From: Acetobacteraceae bacterium
GTDB lineage: Bacteria; Pseudomonadota; Alphaproteobacteria; Acetobacterales; Acetobacteraceae
Assembly (NCBI GenBank): GCA_027482245.1
Contig: JAIXWG010000064.1
Coordinates: 186,001 to 250,000 of the forward strand
Length of the DNA: 64,000 bases
Reading direction: 5' to 3'
The position numbers and the translations under genes are program-made. The notes under the pieces were generated by a model. The model did not search any database, was not told where the DNA came from, and saw only the letters and a list, made by a program, of their open reading frames with translations. This document shows positions 15,666 to 24,824 of this stretch, piece after piece; positions within the stretch are counted from its first letter, which is position 1; each line of letters begins with the position of its first letter.

Positions 15666-16181
15666 ATGACCGCCCCCCTGGTTACTGACAGCGTCGATGA
15701 GCTGGTCGAGGCCTGGCGCGCGGCACGGCCGGGCATCGATCCCTCGCACCTCCATCTCTTCGGCCGGATTCCCCGCATCGAGGCGCAGCTGCGCCGCCGG
15801 GCGGAGGCCTGGCTGGCGCCGCTCGGCCTCAGCTGGGACATGTTCGACCTGATGGCGACGCTGCTGCGCGCGCCGGACCACGCGATGCGGCCGGGCGAAT
15901 TGTCCCGCTGGTGCCTGCTGTCCACCGGCGCCATGACCAAGCGGCTGGACCGGCTGGAACGCGCGGGCTTCGTCACCCGCGCGGTGGACCCCGCCGACCG
16001 CCGTGCGCTGCGGGTGCGGCTGACGCCGGAAGGGCTCGCGCTGGCCGAACGCGCCGTGCCCGTGCATTTCGCCGCCGCCCAGGCCGCGCTGTCCGCCCTG
16101 ACGCGGGAGGAGCGGGCGGCGATGGAGGCGCTGTCCCGCCGCCTGCTGGCGGCGCTGGAAGCGGAGGACGTTGCGGGCTGA
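15666..16181 (+). CDS. MarR family transcriptional regulator
   Basis: A 171-residue winged-helix regulator. The recognition helix and wing are visible (ELSRWCLLSTGAMTKRLDRLERAGFVTRAVDPADRRALRV split across residues 75-120), with N- and C-terminal dimerisation helices. The conserved wing D-x-R (DPADRRALRVRLT) is intact. It starts 18 bp after the AT-rich palindrome and is divergent from the RidA operon, so it probably represses both until a ligand binds. Confidence 0.9.
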   Translation: MTAPLVTDSVDELVEAWRAARPGIDPSHLHLFGRIPRIEAQLRRRAEAWLAPLGLSWDMFDLMATLLRAPDHAMRPGELSRWCLLSTGAMTKRLDRLERAGFVTRAVDPADRRALRVRLTPEGLALAERAVPVHFAAAQAALSALTREERAAMEALSRRLLAALEAEDVAG

Positions 16182-16235
16182 TCCGCCGGTTGCACGGCGC
16201 CCCCCGCTCGGGCATACGCACCCCATCCCGTCGAT

Positions 16236-16456
16236 ACCGCGCGGGAGAGAGTGGCGAGTCGCCCCGGGCCGTTTCCCGGATGCGATCATCCCCGCCGCCG
16301 AAGGCGCAACCGGCCCCCGGAAACGCTCAGGCAGAAGGAACCGCGCGGAGAAGGGACCTCTGGAAAGCCCGCAGCCCGAACGGGGTGTGGCACCGACGGA
16401 GTAAGGCACCCCCGGTACCGGCGGGGCCGAATCTCTCAGGTCACGGGACAGAGGGG
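16236..16456 (+). ncRNA. gcvT leader: Tandem glycine riboswitch
   Basis: Two glycine aptamers in series. Aptamer 1 (about 16236-16350) has CGCGCGG closing pairs, GCCGAAGGCGCAACCGG and CGCTCAGGCAGAAGGAACCG. Aptamer 2 (about 16353-16456) has CCTCTG/CAGAGG as P1, CACCGACGGAGTAAGGC and CTCTCAGGTCACGGGACAGAGG. These match the conserved GCCGAAGG-GCAA and CTCAGGCAAAAGGAC patterns. It sits 54 nt before gcvT and should switch on glycine cleavage when glycine is high. The 328-bp spacer 16182-16509 contains nothing else recognisable. Confidence 0.93.
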
Positions 16457-16509
16457 GGCCACGGATCAACCCGCGCCACTTCGGCGAGGGCAACGCCTGT
16501 GGGGGCACC

Positions 16510-17625
16510 GTGGCCGAAGATACCAGCAGCGAAACGCTGCTCGAGACGCCGTTGGCATCGCTGCACAAGGAGCTGGGGGGCCGCATGGTCCCCTTCGCCG
16601 GCTATTCCATGCCGGTGCAGTACCCCCTCGGCATCATGGGGGAGCACCTGCACACCCGTGCCGCCGCGGGCCTCTTCGACGTCTCCCACATGGGCCAGGC
16701 AGAACTCATCGGTGAAGGCGCGGCCGCGGCGCTGGAGAGGCTGACCCCGTCCGATGTCCAGGCGCTGAAGCCAGGCCGCCAGCGCTACGGCCTGCTGATG
16801 ACGGAAAGCGGCGGCATCCTCGACGACTTCATGGTCACCAACCTCGGTGACCGGCTGTTCCTGGTGCTGAACGCGTCGCGGAAGCACCTCGACATCCCGG
16901 CGATCGAGGCCGTGCTGCCCGCGGGCGTCAAGCTGAACCCCCTGCCCGACCGCGCGCTGATCGCGTTGCAGGGCCCGGCCGCCGTCGCCGCCATCGCGAC
17001 GCTGGCCCCCGGCATCGCGCAGCTCTCCTTCATGGGCGTCGGCCGCTTCGACATCGCGGGCGTCCCCGCCATCGTCAGCCGCAGCGGCTACACCGGCGAG
17101 GATGGCGTGGAAGTCTCCGTTCCTTCCGACCAGGCGGAGACCTTCGCCCGCGCCCTGCTGGCGCTGCCCGGCGTGCAGGCCGCCGGCCTCGGCGCGCGGG
17201 ATTCGCTGCGGCTGGAGGCCGGGCTCTGCCTCTATGGCAACGACCTCGACGAGACGACGAGCCCGGTCGAGGCGAACCTGGTCTGGACCATCGGCAAGCG
17301 CCGCCGCATGGCCTTCGACTTCCTCGGCGCCGACCGGGTGCGGGAGGAGCTGGACAACGGCCCGAAGCGCCTTCGCGTCGGCATCCTGCCGGAAGGACGC
17401 CAGCCCGCCCGCGGCCACACCCCCGTGCATGCCCGGGGTGGCGAGGCGGTGGGGGAGATCACCTCCGGCGGCTTCGGCCCCTCCGTCAACGGCCCCGTCG
17501 CCATGGGCTACCTGGCCCGCCACGCGGCCGCCGACAACGCGCCGCTCGACCTGATGGTGCGCGGCAAGGCCCTGCCCGGCCGCGTCGCCGCCCTGCCCTT
17601 CACCCCCCACCGCTACGCCCGCTGA
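16510..17625 (+). CDS. gcvT: Glycine cleavage system T protein (aminomethyltransferase)
   Basis: The T protein passes the methylene group from lipoyl-H to tetrahydrofolate, releasing ammonia. 371 residues, full length, with LFDVSHMGQAELIG, DDFMVTNLGDRLFLVLNAS, the folate-binding SRSGYTGEDGVEVSV and GARDSLRLEAGLCLYGNDLD. The start is GTG. It is the first gene of gcvT-gcvH-gcvP behind the glycine riboswitch. Confidence 0.96.
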   Translation: MAEDTSSETLLETPLASLHKELGGRMVPFAGYSMPVQYPLGIMGEHLHTRAAAGLFDVSHMGQAELIGEGAAAALERLTPSDVQALKPGRQRYGLLMTESGGILDDFMVTNLGDRLFLVLNASRKHLDIPAIEAVLPAGVKLNPLPDRALIALQGPAAVAAIATLAPGIAQLSFMGVGRFDIAGVPAIVSRSGYTGEDGVEVSVPSDQAETFARALLALPGVQAAGLGARDSLRLEAGLCLYGNDLDETTSPVEANLVWTIGKRRRMAFDFLGADRVREELDNGPKRLRVGILPEGRQPARGHTPVHARGGEAVGEITSGGFGPSVNGPVAMGYLARHAAADNAPLDLMVRGKALPGRVAALPFTPHRYAR

Positions 17626-17637
17626 GGAGCACATCCA

Positions 17638-18015
17638 ATGGCCGAACTGCGCTTCACCAAGGACCATGAATGGGTGCGGCTGGAGGGCGATGTCGCCACC
17701 ATCGGCATCACCGACCACGCGCAGAACGCGCTGGGCGACGTCGTCTTCGTGGACCTGCCGGAATCCGGCCGCGAGGTCACGGAAGGCGAGGCCTGCGCCG
17801 TCGTGGAGAGCGTGAAGGCCGCCTCCGACGTCTATGCCCCCGTCGCCGGCCGCGTCGTGGAGGCGAATGCCGCCGTCGCCGAGAACCCGGCGCTCATCAA
17901 CAGCGACCCGACCGGCGAAGGCTGGTTCTTCAAGCTGACCGCGGTGGACGAAGCCGCGATCGCCGCCTTGATGGACGACGCCGCCTACGCCGCCTTCCTG
18001 GAGACGCTGGCATGA
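17638..18015 (+). CDS. gcvH: Glycine cleavage system H protein
   Basis: 125-residue lipoyl carrier protein. The lipoylated lysine is Lys60 in VVESVKAASDVYAPVAGRV. The N-terminus FTKDHEWVRLEGDVATIGIT and the tail GEGWFFKLTAVD are standard. It shuttles intermediates between P, T and L proteins. It starts 12 bp after gcvT and overlaps gcvP by ATGA. Confidence 0.97.
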   Translation: MAELRFTKDHEWVRLEGDVATIGITDHAQNALGDVVFVDLPESGREVTEGEACAVVESVKAASDVYAPVAGRVVEANAAVAENPALINSDPTGEGWFFKLTAVDEAAIAALMDDAAYAAFLETLA

Positions 18016-20918
18016 GCATCCTCTCCGACCTCACGGCGCTGGAGGACAAGGGCGAGTTCGCCCGGCGCCACATCGGCCCCTCCGACTCCGAGATCGCCGC
18101 CATGCTCTCGGTCGTGGGCGCCGAGAGCCTGGAGGCGCTGGCCGCCCGCACCGTGCCCGCCGCCATCCGCAGCACCACCCCCCTGCCCCTGCCACCCCCG
18201 GCGACGGAGGCGGAGGTCATCGCCGAACTCCGCGGCCTGGCCGCGAAGAACCGTGCCGACATCAAGTCCCTGATCGGCATGGGCTACCACGGCACGCTGA
18301 CGCCGCCCGTCATCCTCCGCAACGTGCTGGAGAATCCGGGCTGGTACACGGCCTATACCCCCTACCAGGCCGAACTCGCGCAGGGCCGCCTGGAAGCGCT
18401 GCTGAACTTCCAGACCATGGTGACGGACCTCGCCGGCCTGCCGGTCGCGAACGCCTCGCTCCTCGATGAAGCGACGGCGGCGGCGGAGGCCATGGCGCTC
18501 GCCCATGCCGCGACCAAGGGCAAGTCCGACACGCTGCTGATCGCCGCCGACGTCCACCCGCAGACCCGCGCGGTGGTGGAAGCGCGCGCCGAGCCGCTCG
18601 GCTTCGAGATCGTCATCGCGGCGCCCGCCGACATCGTTGCGACGGCCGCGGCGAAGAAGCCGTTCGCCCTGCTGCTGCAATACCCAGGTACGACCGGCGA
18701 GGTCCGCGACCTGACGCGGGAGATCGCGGCGGTGCATGGCGCCGGCGGCCTCGCCATCGTCGCGGCCGATCCGCTGTCGCTTGTGGCTCTGAAGCCACCG
18801 GGCGAGATGGGCGCCGATGTCGTCATCGGCTCCACCCAGCGCTTCGGCGTCCCGATGGGCTATGGCGGCCCGCACGCCGCCTACATGGCCGTCAAGGACG
18901 CCCACAAGCGCCTGATGCCGGGCCGCCTGGTCGGCGTTTCCCTCGACGCCGCTGGCCATCCCGCCATGCGCCTCGCGCTGCAGACGCGCGAACAGCACAT
19001 CCGGCGAGAGAAGGCGACCTCCAACATCTGCACGGCGCAGGTGCTGCTGGCCGTCATGGCCTCCATGTACGCTGTGTGGCACGGCCCCGAAGGCCTGGCC
19101 CGCATCGCCAAGCGCGTCGCGCTGCAGGCGCGCATCCTGGCGGGTGCGGCGAGGCGCTGCGGCTTCACGCTGCGCCATGGCGACTTCTTCGATACCATCA
19201 CCATCGAAGCGGGTTCCAAGGCCGACGCGCTGATGGCCGCCGCCCTCAAGCGCGGCTTCAACCTGGCCCGCCATGCGGACCAGGGCATCGGCATCGCCCT
19301 CGATGAGACCGTCACGCGCGACGACCTCCTGGCCCTCGTCGCCGCCATCGCGGAGGCCGCCGGCGCCGCGGCGCCGAAGCTCGACGCCATCGACGCCGAA
19401 GGCGGCATCCCGGGCTCGCTCACCCGCGCCAGCGCCGTCCTGACGGCGGAGGTCTTCCGCAGCCACCACGCCGAACACGCGATGCTCCGCTACCTCAAGA
19501 AGCTCGAGGACAAGGACGTCGCGCTGAACCGCAGCATGATCCCGCTCGGTTCCTGCACCATGAAGCTGAACGCGACGGCGGAGATGATCCCGGTCACCTT
19601 CCCGGGCTTCGGCGCCATCCATCCCTTCGCGCCCGTGGACCAGGCGACCGGCTACATCGAGATGATCAAGCGGCTGGAAGGATGGCTCTGCGCCGTCACC
19701 GGCTTCGCCGCCGTCTCCCTGCAGCCCAATGCCGGCAGCGCCGGTGAATATGCGGGGCTGCTCGCCATCCGCGCCTATCACCGCGCTCGCGGCGATACGG
19801 CCCGAGACGTCTGCCTCATCCCGTCCTCGGCGCACGGCACCAACCCCGCCTCCGCCGTCATGGCGGGCATGAAGGTCGTCGTCGTCGGCTGCGACCGGGA
19901 CGGCAACGTCGATCTCGACGACCTCCGCGCCAAGGCCGACCAGCACGCCGACAAGCTCGCCGCCCTCATGGTGACGTATCCGTCCACCCACGGCGTCTTC
20001 GAGGAGGCGATCCGTGAGATCTGCGCCCTGATCCATGAGAAGGGCGGCCAGGTCTACATGGACGGCGCCAACATGAACGCGCAGGTGGGCCTGACCTCCC
20101 CCGCCGCGATCGGCGCCGATGTCTGCCACCTGAACCTGCACAAGACCTTCTGCATCCCGCATGGCGGCGGTGGCCCGGGCGTCGGCCCGATCGGCGTCGC
20201 GGCACACCTGGCACCCTACCTGCCCTCCCACCCGCTGCTCGCGGAAGCGGGGCCGCAGGCGACCTCCCACGGGCCGGTCAGCGCCGCGCCCTTCGGCAGC
20301 GCCTCCATCCTGCCGATCTCCTACGCCTATATCCGCATGATGGGGCCGGAAGGGCTGAAGCGCGCCACGCAGGTCGCCATCCTCAACGCCAACTACATGG
20401 CGGTGAAGCTGGCCGACCACTTCCCGGTGCTCTACCGCGGCCGGCAGGGCATGGTCGCGCATGAATGCATCCTGGACTGCCGCGGCTTCCAGCAGAACGG
20501 CGGCGCCTCGGTCGAGGATATCGCCAAGCGCCTGCAGGATTACGGCTTCCACGCGCCCACCATGTCCTGGCCTGTCACCGGCACGCTGATGGTCGAGCCC
20601 ACGGAATCCGAGACCAAGGGCGAACTTGACCGCTTCATCGACGCCATGGTCGCGATCCGCGCCGAAATCCGCGCCATCGAACAGGGCCGGATGGACGCGA
20701 AGGACAACCCGCTGAAGAACGCGCCCCACACCGCCGCCGAAGTCACGGCAGAGGACTGGTCGCACCCCTACAGCCGCCAGCAGGCCGCCTTCCCCCTGCC
20801 CTACGTCGCCCGGCAGAAATACTGGCCGCCGGTCAAGCGCGTGGACAACGTCCACGGCGACCGCAACCTGGTCTGCACCTGCGCGCCGCTGGAAGCCTAC
20901 GCGCAGGCGGCGGAGTAG
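18012..20918 (+). CDS. gcvP: Glycine dehydrogenase (decarboxylating), P protein
   Basis: PLP enzyme that decarboxylates glycine and loads the H protein. 968 residues, the single-chain form with N- and C-terminal halves fused. The PLP lysine is Lys711 in LNLHKTFCIPHGGGGPG. Other family blocks are FARRHIGPSD, MGYHGTLTPPVILRN, YTPYQAELAQGRLEALLNF, NRSMIPLGSCTMKLNA and SSAHGTNPASAVMAGM. The ATG overlaps the gcvH stop; the longer open frame upstream is an alternate-frame shadow of gcvH. Confidence 0.97.
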   Translation: MSILSDLTALEDKGEFARRHIGPSDSEIAAMLSVVGAESLEALAARTVPAAIRSTTPLPLPPPATEAEVIAELRGLAAKNRADIKSLIGMGYHGTLTPPVILRNVLENPGWYTAYTPYQAELAQGRLEALLNFQTMVTDLAGLPVANASLLDEATAAAEAMALAHAATKGKSDTLLIAADVHPQTRAVVEARAEPLGFEIVIAAPADIVATAAAKKPFALLLQYPGTTGEVRDLTREIAAVHGAGGLAIVAADPLSLVALKPPGEMGADVVIGSTQRFGVPMGYGGPHAAYMAVKDAHKRLMPGRLVGVSLDAAGHPAMRLALQTREQHIRREKATSNICTAQVLLAVMASMYAVWHGPEGLARIAKRVALQARILAGAARRCGFTLRHGDFFDTITIEAGSKADALMAAALKRGFNLARHADQGIGIALDETVTRDDLLALVAAIAEAAGAAAPKLDAIDAEGGIPGSLTRASAVLTAEVFRSHHAEHAMLRYLKKLEDKDVALNRSMIPLGSCTMKLNATAEMIPVTFPGFGAIHPFAPVDQATGYIEMIKRLEGWLCAVTGFAAVSLQPNAGSAGEYAGLLAIRAYHRARGDTARDVCLIPSSAHGTNPASAVMAGMKVVVVGCDRDGNVDLDDLRAKADQHADKLAALMVTYPSTHGVFEEAIREICALIHEKGGQVYMDGANMNAQVGLTSPAAIGADVCHLNLHKTFCIPHGGGGPGVGPIGVAAHLAPYLPSHPLLAEAGPQATSHGPVSAAPFGSASILPISYAYIRMMGPEGLKRATQVAILNANYMAVKLADHFPVLYRGRQGMVAHECILDCRGFQQNGGASVEDIAKRLQDYGFHAPTMSWPVTGTLMVEPTESETKGELDRFIDAMVAIRAEIRAIEQGRMDAKDNPLKNAPHTAAEVTAEDWSHPYSRQQAAFPLPYVARQKYWPPVKRVDNVHGDRNLVCTCAPLEAYAQAAE

Positions 20919-20965
20919 CGGCGGGTTGCCGCAGGGAGGGCGTTGCCCTCCCCGCACCCCACCCA

Positions 20966-20987
20966 CCAGGGTCCAGCGGGACCCTGG
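20966..20987. repeat. 9-bp hairpin after gcvP
   Basis: CCAGGGTCC pairs with GGACCCTGG around a 4-nt loop, 48 bp after the gcvP stop. There is no T tract, so it may be a folding intergenic repeat or part of a terminator array with the next two hairpins. Confidence 0.6.
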
Positions 20988-20998
20988 ACCGCGGGAAT

Positions 20999-21046
20999 AA
21001 CGACGAAGGGGGAGGGGGCACTTCGGCCCCCTCCCCCTTCGTCGTT
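20999..21046 (+). terminator. Perfect 21-bp stem-loop after gcvP
   Basis: Two 21-nt arms (20999-21019 and 21026-21046) are exact reverse complements around the loop ACTTCG. The stem begins AACGACGAAGGGGG. This is the strongest hairpin in the window and very probably ends the gcv transcript. Only TTGTAT follows it, so it is not a classic U-tract terminator; it could also protect the mRNA 3' end. Confidence 0.6.
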
Positions 21047-21060
21047 GTATCTCATGGGTT

Positions 21061-21082
21061 CCGAGGGGCGTCTGCCCCTCGG
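21061..21082. repeat. 9-bp hairpin between gcvP and opgG
   Basis: CCGAGGGGC and GCCCCTCGG flank a 4-nt loop. It is the third hairpin in a 120-bp array. The rest of the 283-bp spacer up to opgG is GC-rich with no gene visible. Confidence 0.55.
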
Positions 21083-21201
21083 CGGGGGGTGAAGGGGGGC
21101 AGCGCCACCCTGCACCCCCCGATGCAACCACAACGCTTCCCACTCGTTGCGACAGGCGTCGGTGCGGCTCGGGCCCGCCGTCGGGGCCGAGGGGATCATC
21201 C

Positions 21202-22707
21202 GTGCATCGCAGACAAGCCTTTTCCACCCTGCTGGCCGCGGCCTTGATGCCAGGTGCCGGCGCGGCCATGGCCCAGTCCAATCCTGCCGCCGCGCGTCCC
21301 TTCACGGAGGGCACGGTCCGCGACATGGCGCGGGATCTGGCGAAGCGTCCGCACCGGATGCCGGATGCCAGGCTGCCGCGCGGCTTCACCGACCTCAGCT
21401 ATGACGACTACCGCAAGCTGACCTTCGACCGCACGCGCGCGCTGTGGCGCGGCCAGGATCTGGGGTTCGAGGCGCAGTTCTTTCATCGCGGCTTCCTCTA
21501 CACCCACAAGGTGGAGTTGCATGAGGTCGCGGACCGCCAGGCGCGGCCCATCCCCTACGACGCCAGTGCCTTCAACCTGGAAGGCCGCCCGGCGCCCGAT
21601 GCCGACGCAGGCTTCGCCGGCTTCCGCATCACCCATCCGCTGAACCGCCCAGGCGTCTTCGACGAGATCTGCGCCTTCCTCGGCGCCAGCTATTTCCGCG
21701 CCGTGGCGAAGGACCTGCGCTACGGCCTGTCGGCGCGCGGCCTCGCCATCAAGACGGCCGATCCCTCGGGCGAGGAGTTCCCGCTGTTCCGCGCCTTCTG
21801 GCTGGAACGGCCGCAGGCCGGCACCAGCTCGATCGTCGTACATGCGCTGCTCGACAGCCCGAGTGCCACCGCGTCCTTCCGCTTCACCATACGGCCGGGG
21901 ACGAGCACGGTCTTCGACGTGCAGGCGACCGTCTTCCCCCGCGTCGATGTCGCACTCGCCGGCATCGCGCCGCTGACCAGCATGTTCTTCTTCGCGCCCA
22001 ATGATCGCGCCGGCATCGATGACTATCGCAACGCCGTGCATGATTCGGACGGGCTGATGATCGCCTCCGCGCGCGGGGAGCAGATCTGGCGCCCGCTGCA
22101 CAATCCGCGCGACCTGCAGGTCAGCCAGTTCTCGGAAACCAATCCGCGCGGCTTCGGCCTGATGCAGCGCGGCCGCGACTTCGGCCAGTACAACGACCTC
22201 GAGGCGCATTACGAATTGCGCCCCAGCCTCTGGGTGGAGCCCATCGCGGATTGGGGCCCCGGCAGCATCCAGCTGATCGAGATCCCGACCGATGGCGAGA
22301 TGCACGACAACATCGTCGCCTTCTGGCGCCCCGAGCAGCCGATGCGCGCCGGCGAGGAATACAACTTCGTCTATCGCCTGCACTGGCTGCCCGCGGTGGC
22401 GGGGAATGAGGCGCTGGCCCAGTTCGTCGCCACGCGGTCCGGCGCCGCCGGCGCGCGTGCGCGCCTCTTCGTGCTCGACATCGCCGGCGGGCGGGCGGTG
22501 CCGGAGGGTGCGCAACCCACGCTCGACCTCTCCACCAGCGCGGGGGAGGTGCAGAACCCCGTCCTGCAGCCCACCCCCGATGGCCGCGGCTGGCGCGTGC
22601 ATTTCCAGCTGGCGCCGGGGTCGGCCAGGCTGGCGGAGCTGCGGGCCGTGCTGCGCCTCGGCGACCAGCCGATCAGCGAGACCTGGCTCTACCGATGGAC
22701 AGCCTGA
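21202..22707 (+). CDS. opgG: Periplasmic glucan biosynthesis protein G/D
   Basis: 501-residue periplasmic protein of the MdoG/OpgG family that shapes osmoregulated periplasmic glucans. A signal peptide is followed by AMAQ, and family blocks include FTEGTVRDMARDLAKRP, GFTDLSYDDYRKLTFD, TSMFFFAPNDRAGIDDYRNA, VHDSDGLMIASARGE and FSETNPRGFGLMQRGRDFG. The start is GTG with GAGGGGATCATCC before it. OpgG and OpgD cannot be told apart by motif; the adjacent opgH favours OpgG. It overlaps opgH by 13 bp. Confidence 0.92.
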   Translation: MHRRQAFSTLLAAALMPGAGAAMAQSNPAAARPFTEGTVRDMARDLAKRPHRMPDARLPRGFTDLSYDDYRKLTFDRTRALWRGQDLGFEAQFFHRGFLYTHKVELHEVADRQARPIPYDASAFNLEGRPAPDADAGFAGFRITHPLNRPGVFDEICAFLGASYFRAVAKDLRYGLSARGLAIKTADPSGEEFPLFRAFWLERPQAGTSSIVVHALLDSPSATASFRFTIRPGTSTVFDVQATVFPRVDVALAGIAPLTSMFFFAPNDRAGIDDYRNAVHDSDGLMIASARGEQIWRPLHNPRDLQVSQFSETNPRGFGLMQRGRDFGQYNDLEAHYELRPSLWVEPIADWGPGSIQLIEIPTDGEMHDNIVAFWRPEQPMRAGEEYNFVYRLHWLPAVAGNEALAQFVATRSGAAGARARLFVLDIAGGRAVPEGAQPTLDLSTSAGEVQNPVLQPTPDGRGWRVHFQLAPGSARLAELRAVLRLGDQPISETWLYRWTA

Positions 22708-24824
22708 CGGAGACGGGCTGGCGCGCCCTGCCGGAGGAAGCGCCGCTGGCGATGCCGGCGCAGTCGCTGCGCGCCATGCCGGAGACGCCTGGCCCCGCCG
22801 CCCGCCCCTCCGCCCCCCGCTTCATGGCGGGGCGCCGCCTGCTGGTGCTGGGTGGCGCCGTGGCGATGACGGCGCTGGCGGCGCGGGAGATGGGGCTGGT
22901 GCTCGACATCGCGCGCCCCACCGCGTTGCAGATCACCATCCTAGTGCTCTTCGTCGTGCTCTTCGCCTGGATCGCGCTGTCCTTCATCAGCGCCGTCTGT
23001 GGCGTGGCGAGCCTGCTGGGCGGCGGCGGCAGGCGCCTCGGCATCGATCCCGCGGCGCCGCTGCCGGCGCTGACCACGCGCACGGCGCTGCTGATGCCCG
23101 TCTACAACGAACCCACGGCGCGGGTGATGGCGGGCCTCCAGGCCATGCATGAGAGCCTGGCCGCCACCGGCGCGGGCGAGCACTTCGACATCTTCATCCT
23201 CAGCGACACCACCGACCCCGATGCCTGGGTGGCAGAGGAAGCCGCCTTCCTGGCGCTGCGGGAGCGCACGGGCGACCACGGACGAATCTTCTACCGCCGC
23301 CGTCCGCGCAACATCGGCCGCAAGGCCGGCAACATCGCGGAATGGGTGCGCCGATTCGGGGGCGCCTATCCGCAGATGCTGGTGCTGGACGCGGACAGCG
23401 TCATGGAAGGCGCCGCGCTGGTGCGGCTCGCCGCGGCCATGGAGCGCCACCCCGATGTCGGCCTGATCCAGACCCTGCCGGTCATCATCGGCGGAAAGTC
23501 CTTCTTCGCGCGGATGCAGCAATTCGCCGGCCGGGTCTATGGCCCCGTCATCGCCGCCGGCATCGCCTGGTGGCATGGGGCGGAGGGCAACTACTGGGGC
23601 CACAACGCCATCATCCGCACCCGCGCCTTCGCCGACCAGGCCGGCCTGCCGCGCCTGCCCGGCCGGAAACCCTTCGGCGGCGACATCATGAGCCACGACT
23701 TCGTGGAGGCCGCGCTGATGCGTCGTGCCGGCTGGGCCATCCACATGGTCCCGGCCTTGCGTGGCAGCTATGAGGAAAGCCCGCCCGCGCTGACGGAACT
23801 CGCCGTGCGGGACCGCCGCTGGTGCCAGGGCAACCTGCAGCACGCGGCCGTGCTGCCGTCGCGCGGGCTGCATCCGATCAGCCGGCTGCATCTGCTGAGT
23901 GGCATCGGGTCCTACATCACCGCGCCGCTCTGGCTGCTGTTCCTCATCGTCGGCGTCTTCACGGCGCTGGAGGCGCGCTTCATCCGCCCCGCCTATTTCG
24001 GCAGCAGCCCGACGCTGTTCCCGGACTGGCCGGTGGTAGACCCCGTGCGCGCGAAATGGCTGTTCATCGGCACCATGGCGCTGCTTCTGGTGCCGAAGAT
24101 CCTCGCCTGGGCGCTGATGCTGATGCAGCGCGACGAACGCCGCGGCATCGGCGGCGCCATCCGGTCTTTCCTCTCCATGCTGCTGGAGACGCTGGTGGCC
24201 GGCCTGCTGGCGCCCGTGACGATGCTGACGCAGAGCGTCGATGTCGTCTCCATCCTGCTCGGCCGCGATTCCGGCTGGCAGCCGCAGCAGCGCGACGATG
24301 GCGTGCTGCCCTGGGGGTCCGTGTTCCGGCTCTACTGGCGCCACACGGTCTTCGGCCTGCTCTTCGGCATCGCCTCCTGGCTCGTCTCGCCCTTCCTCGC
24401 GCTGTGGATGCTGCCGGTCACGCTGGGCCTGGCGCTGGCGGTGCCGCTGGCGGCGCTGACGGCACGGGCCTCTCCCCTGCTGCGCCGCGCGGGCATCCTG
24501 GCGATCCCGGAGGAACGCGACCCGCCCGCCATCCTGCGCCGGGCGGAGGCGATCCGCCGCGACCTGGAAGCCGAGCCCGCGGGGGCGGAGGCGGTGCGGC
24601 ACCTCGCCACCACGCCGGCGCTGCTGGAAGCGCATCGCCGCATGATGCCGCCCGCGCGCCGCCCGCGGATCGACCCCATCGACGCCACGCTGCTGGTGGC
24701 GCGACTGAAGGCGGATGAAGCGCAGGACCTCGACGCCGCGCTCCATCAGCTCGACCGGGCGGAGAAGGCCGCCCTGCTGGCGGATGAAGCAGGCCTGGAT
24801 CGCCTGCTGAAGCTGGCGTCCTAG
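22695..24824 (+). CDS. opgH: Periplasmic glucan glucosyltransferase H
   Basis: 709-residue membrane glycosyltransferase (GT2) that polymerises the glucan backbone from UDP-glucose. The cytoplasmic catalytic part has LLMPVYNEPTARVMAGL, the DxD in VLDADSVMEGAAL, GRKAGNIAEW and the QxxRW-like RDRRWCQGNLQHAAVLP. About eight membrane helices flank it. It overlaps opgG, so the two products are made together. Confidence 0.94.
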   Translation: MDSLTETGWRALPEEAPLAMPAQSLRAMPETPGPAARPSAPRFMAGRRLLVLGGAVAMTALAAREMGLVLDIARPTALQITILVLFVVLFAWIALSFISAVCGVASLLGGGGRRLGIDPAAPLPALTTRTALLMPVYNEPTARVMAGLQAMHESLAATGAGEHFDIFILSDTTDPDAWVAEEAAFLALRERTGDHGRIFYRRRPRNIGRKAGNIAEWVRRFGGAYPQMLVLDADSVMEGAALVRLAAAMERHPDVGLIQTLPVIIGGKSFFARMQQFAGRVYGPVIAAGIAWWHGAEGNYWGHNAIIRTRAFADQAGLPRLPGRKPFGGDIMSHDFVEAALMRRAGWAIHMVPALRGSYEESPPALTELAVRDRRWCQGNLQHAAVLPSRGLHPISRLHLLSGIGSYITAPLWLLFLIVGVFTALEARFIRPAYFGSSPTLFPDWPVVDPVRAKWLFIGTMALLLVPKILAWALMLMQRDERRGIGGAIRSFLSMLLETLVAGLLAPVTMLTQSVDVVSILLGRDSGWQPQQRDDGVLPWGSVFRLYWRHTVFGLLFGIASWLVSPFLALWMLPVTLGLALAVPLAALTARASPLLRRAGILAIPEERDPPAILRRAEAIRRDLEAEPAGAEAVRHLATTPALLEAHRRMMPPARRPRIDPIDATLLVARLKADEAQDLDAALHQLDRAEKAALLADEAGLDRLLKLAS

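Noticed and set aside
17985..21389. 1134-codon open frame opposite gcvP
   Set aside because: Entirely antisense to clear gcvP and crosses the hairpin array; composition is not protein-like.
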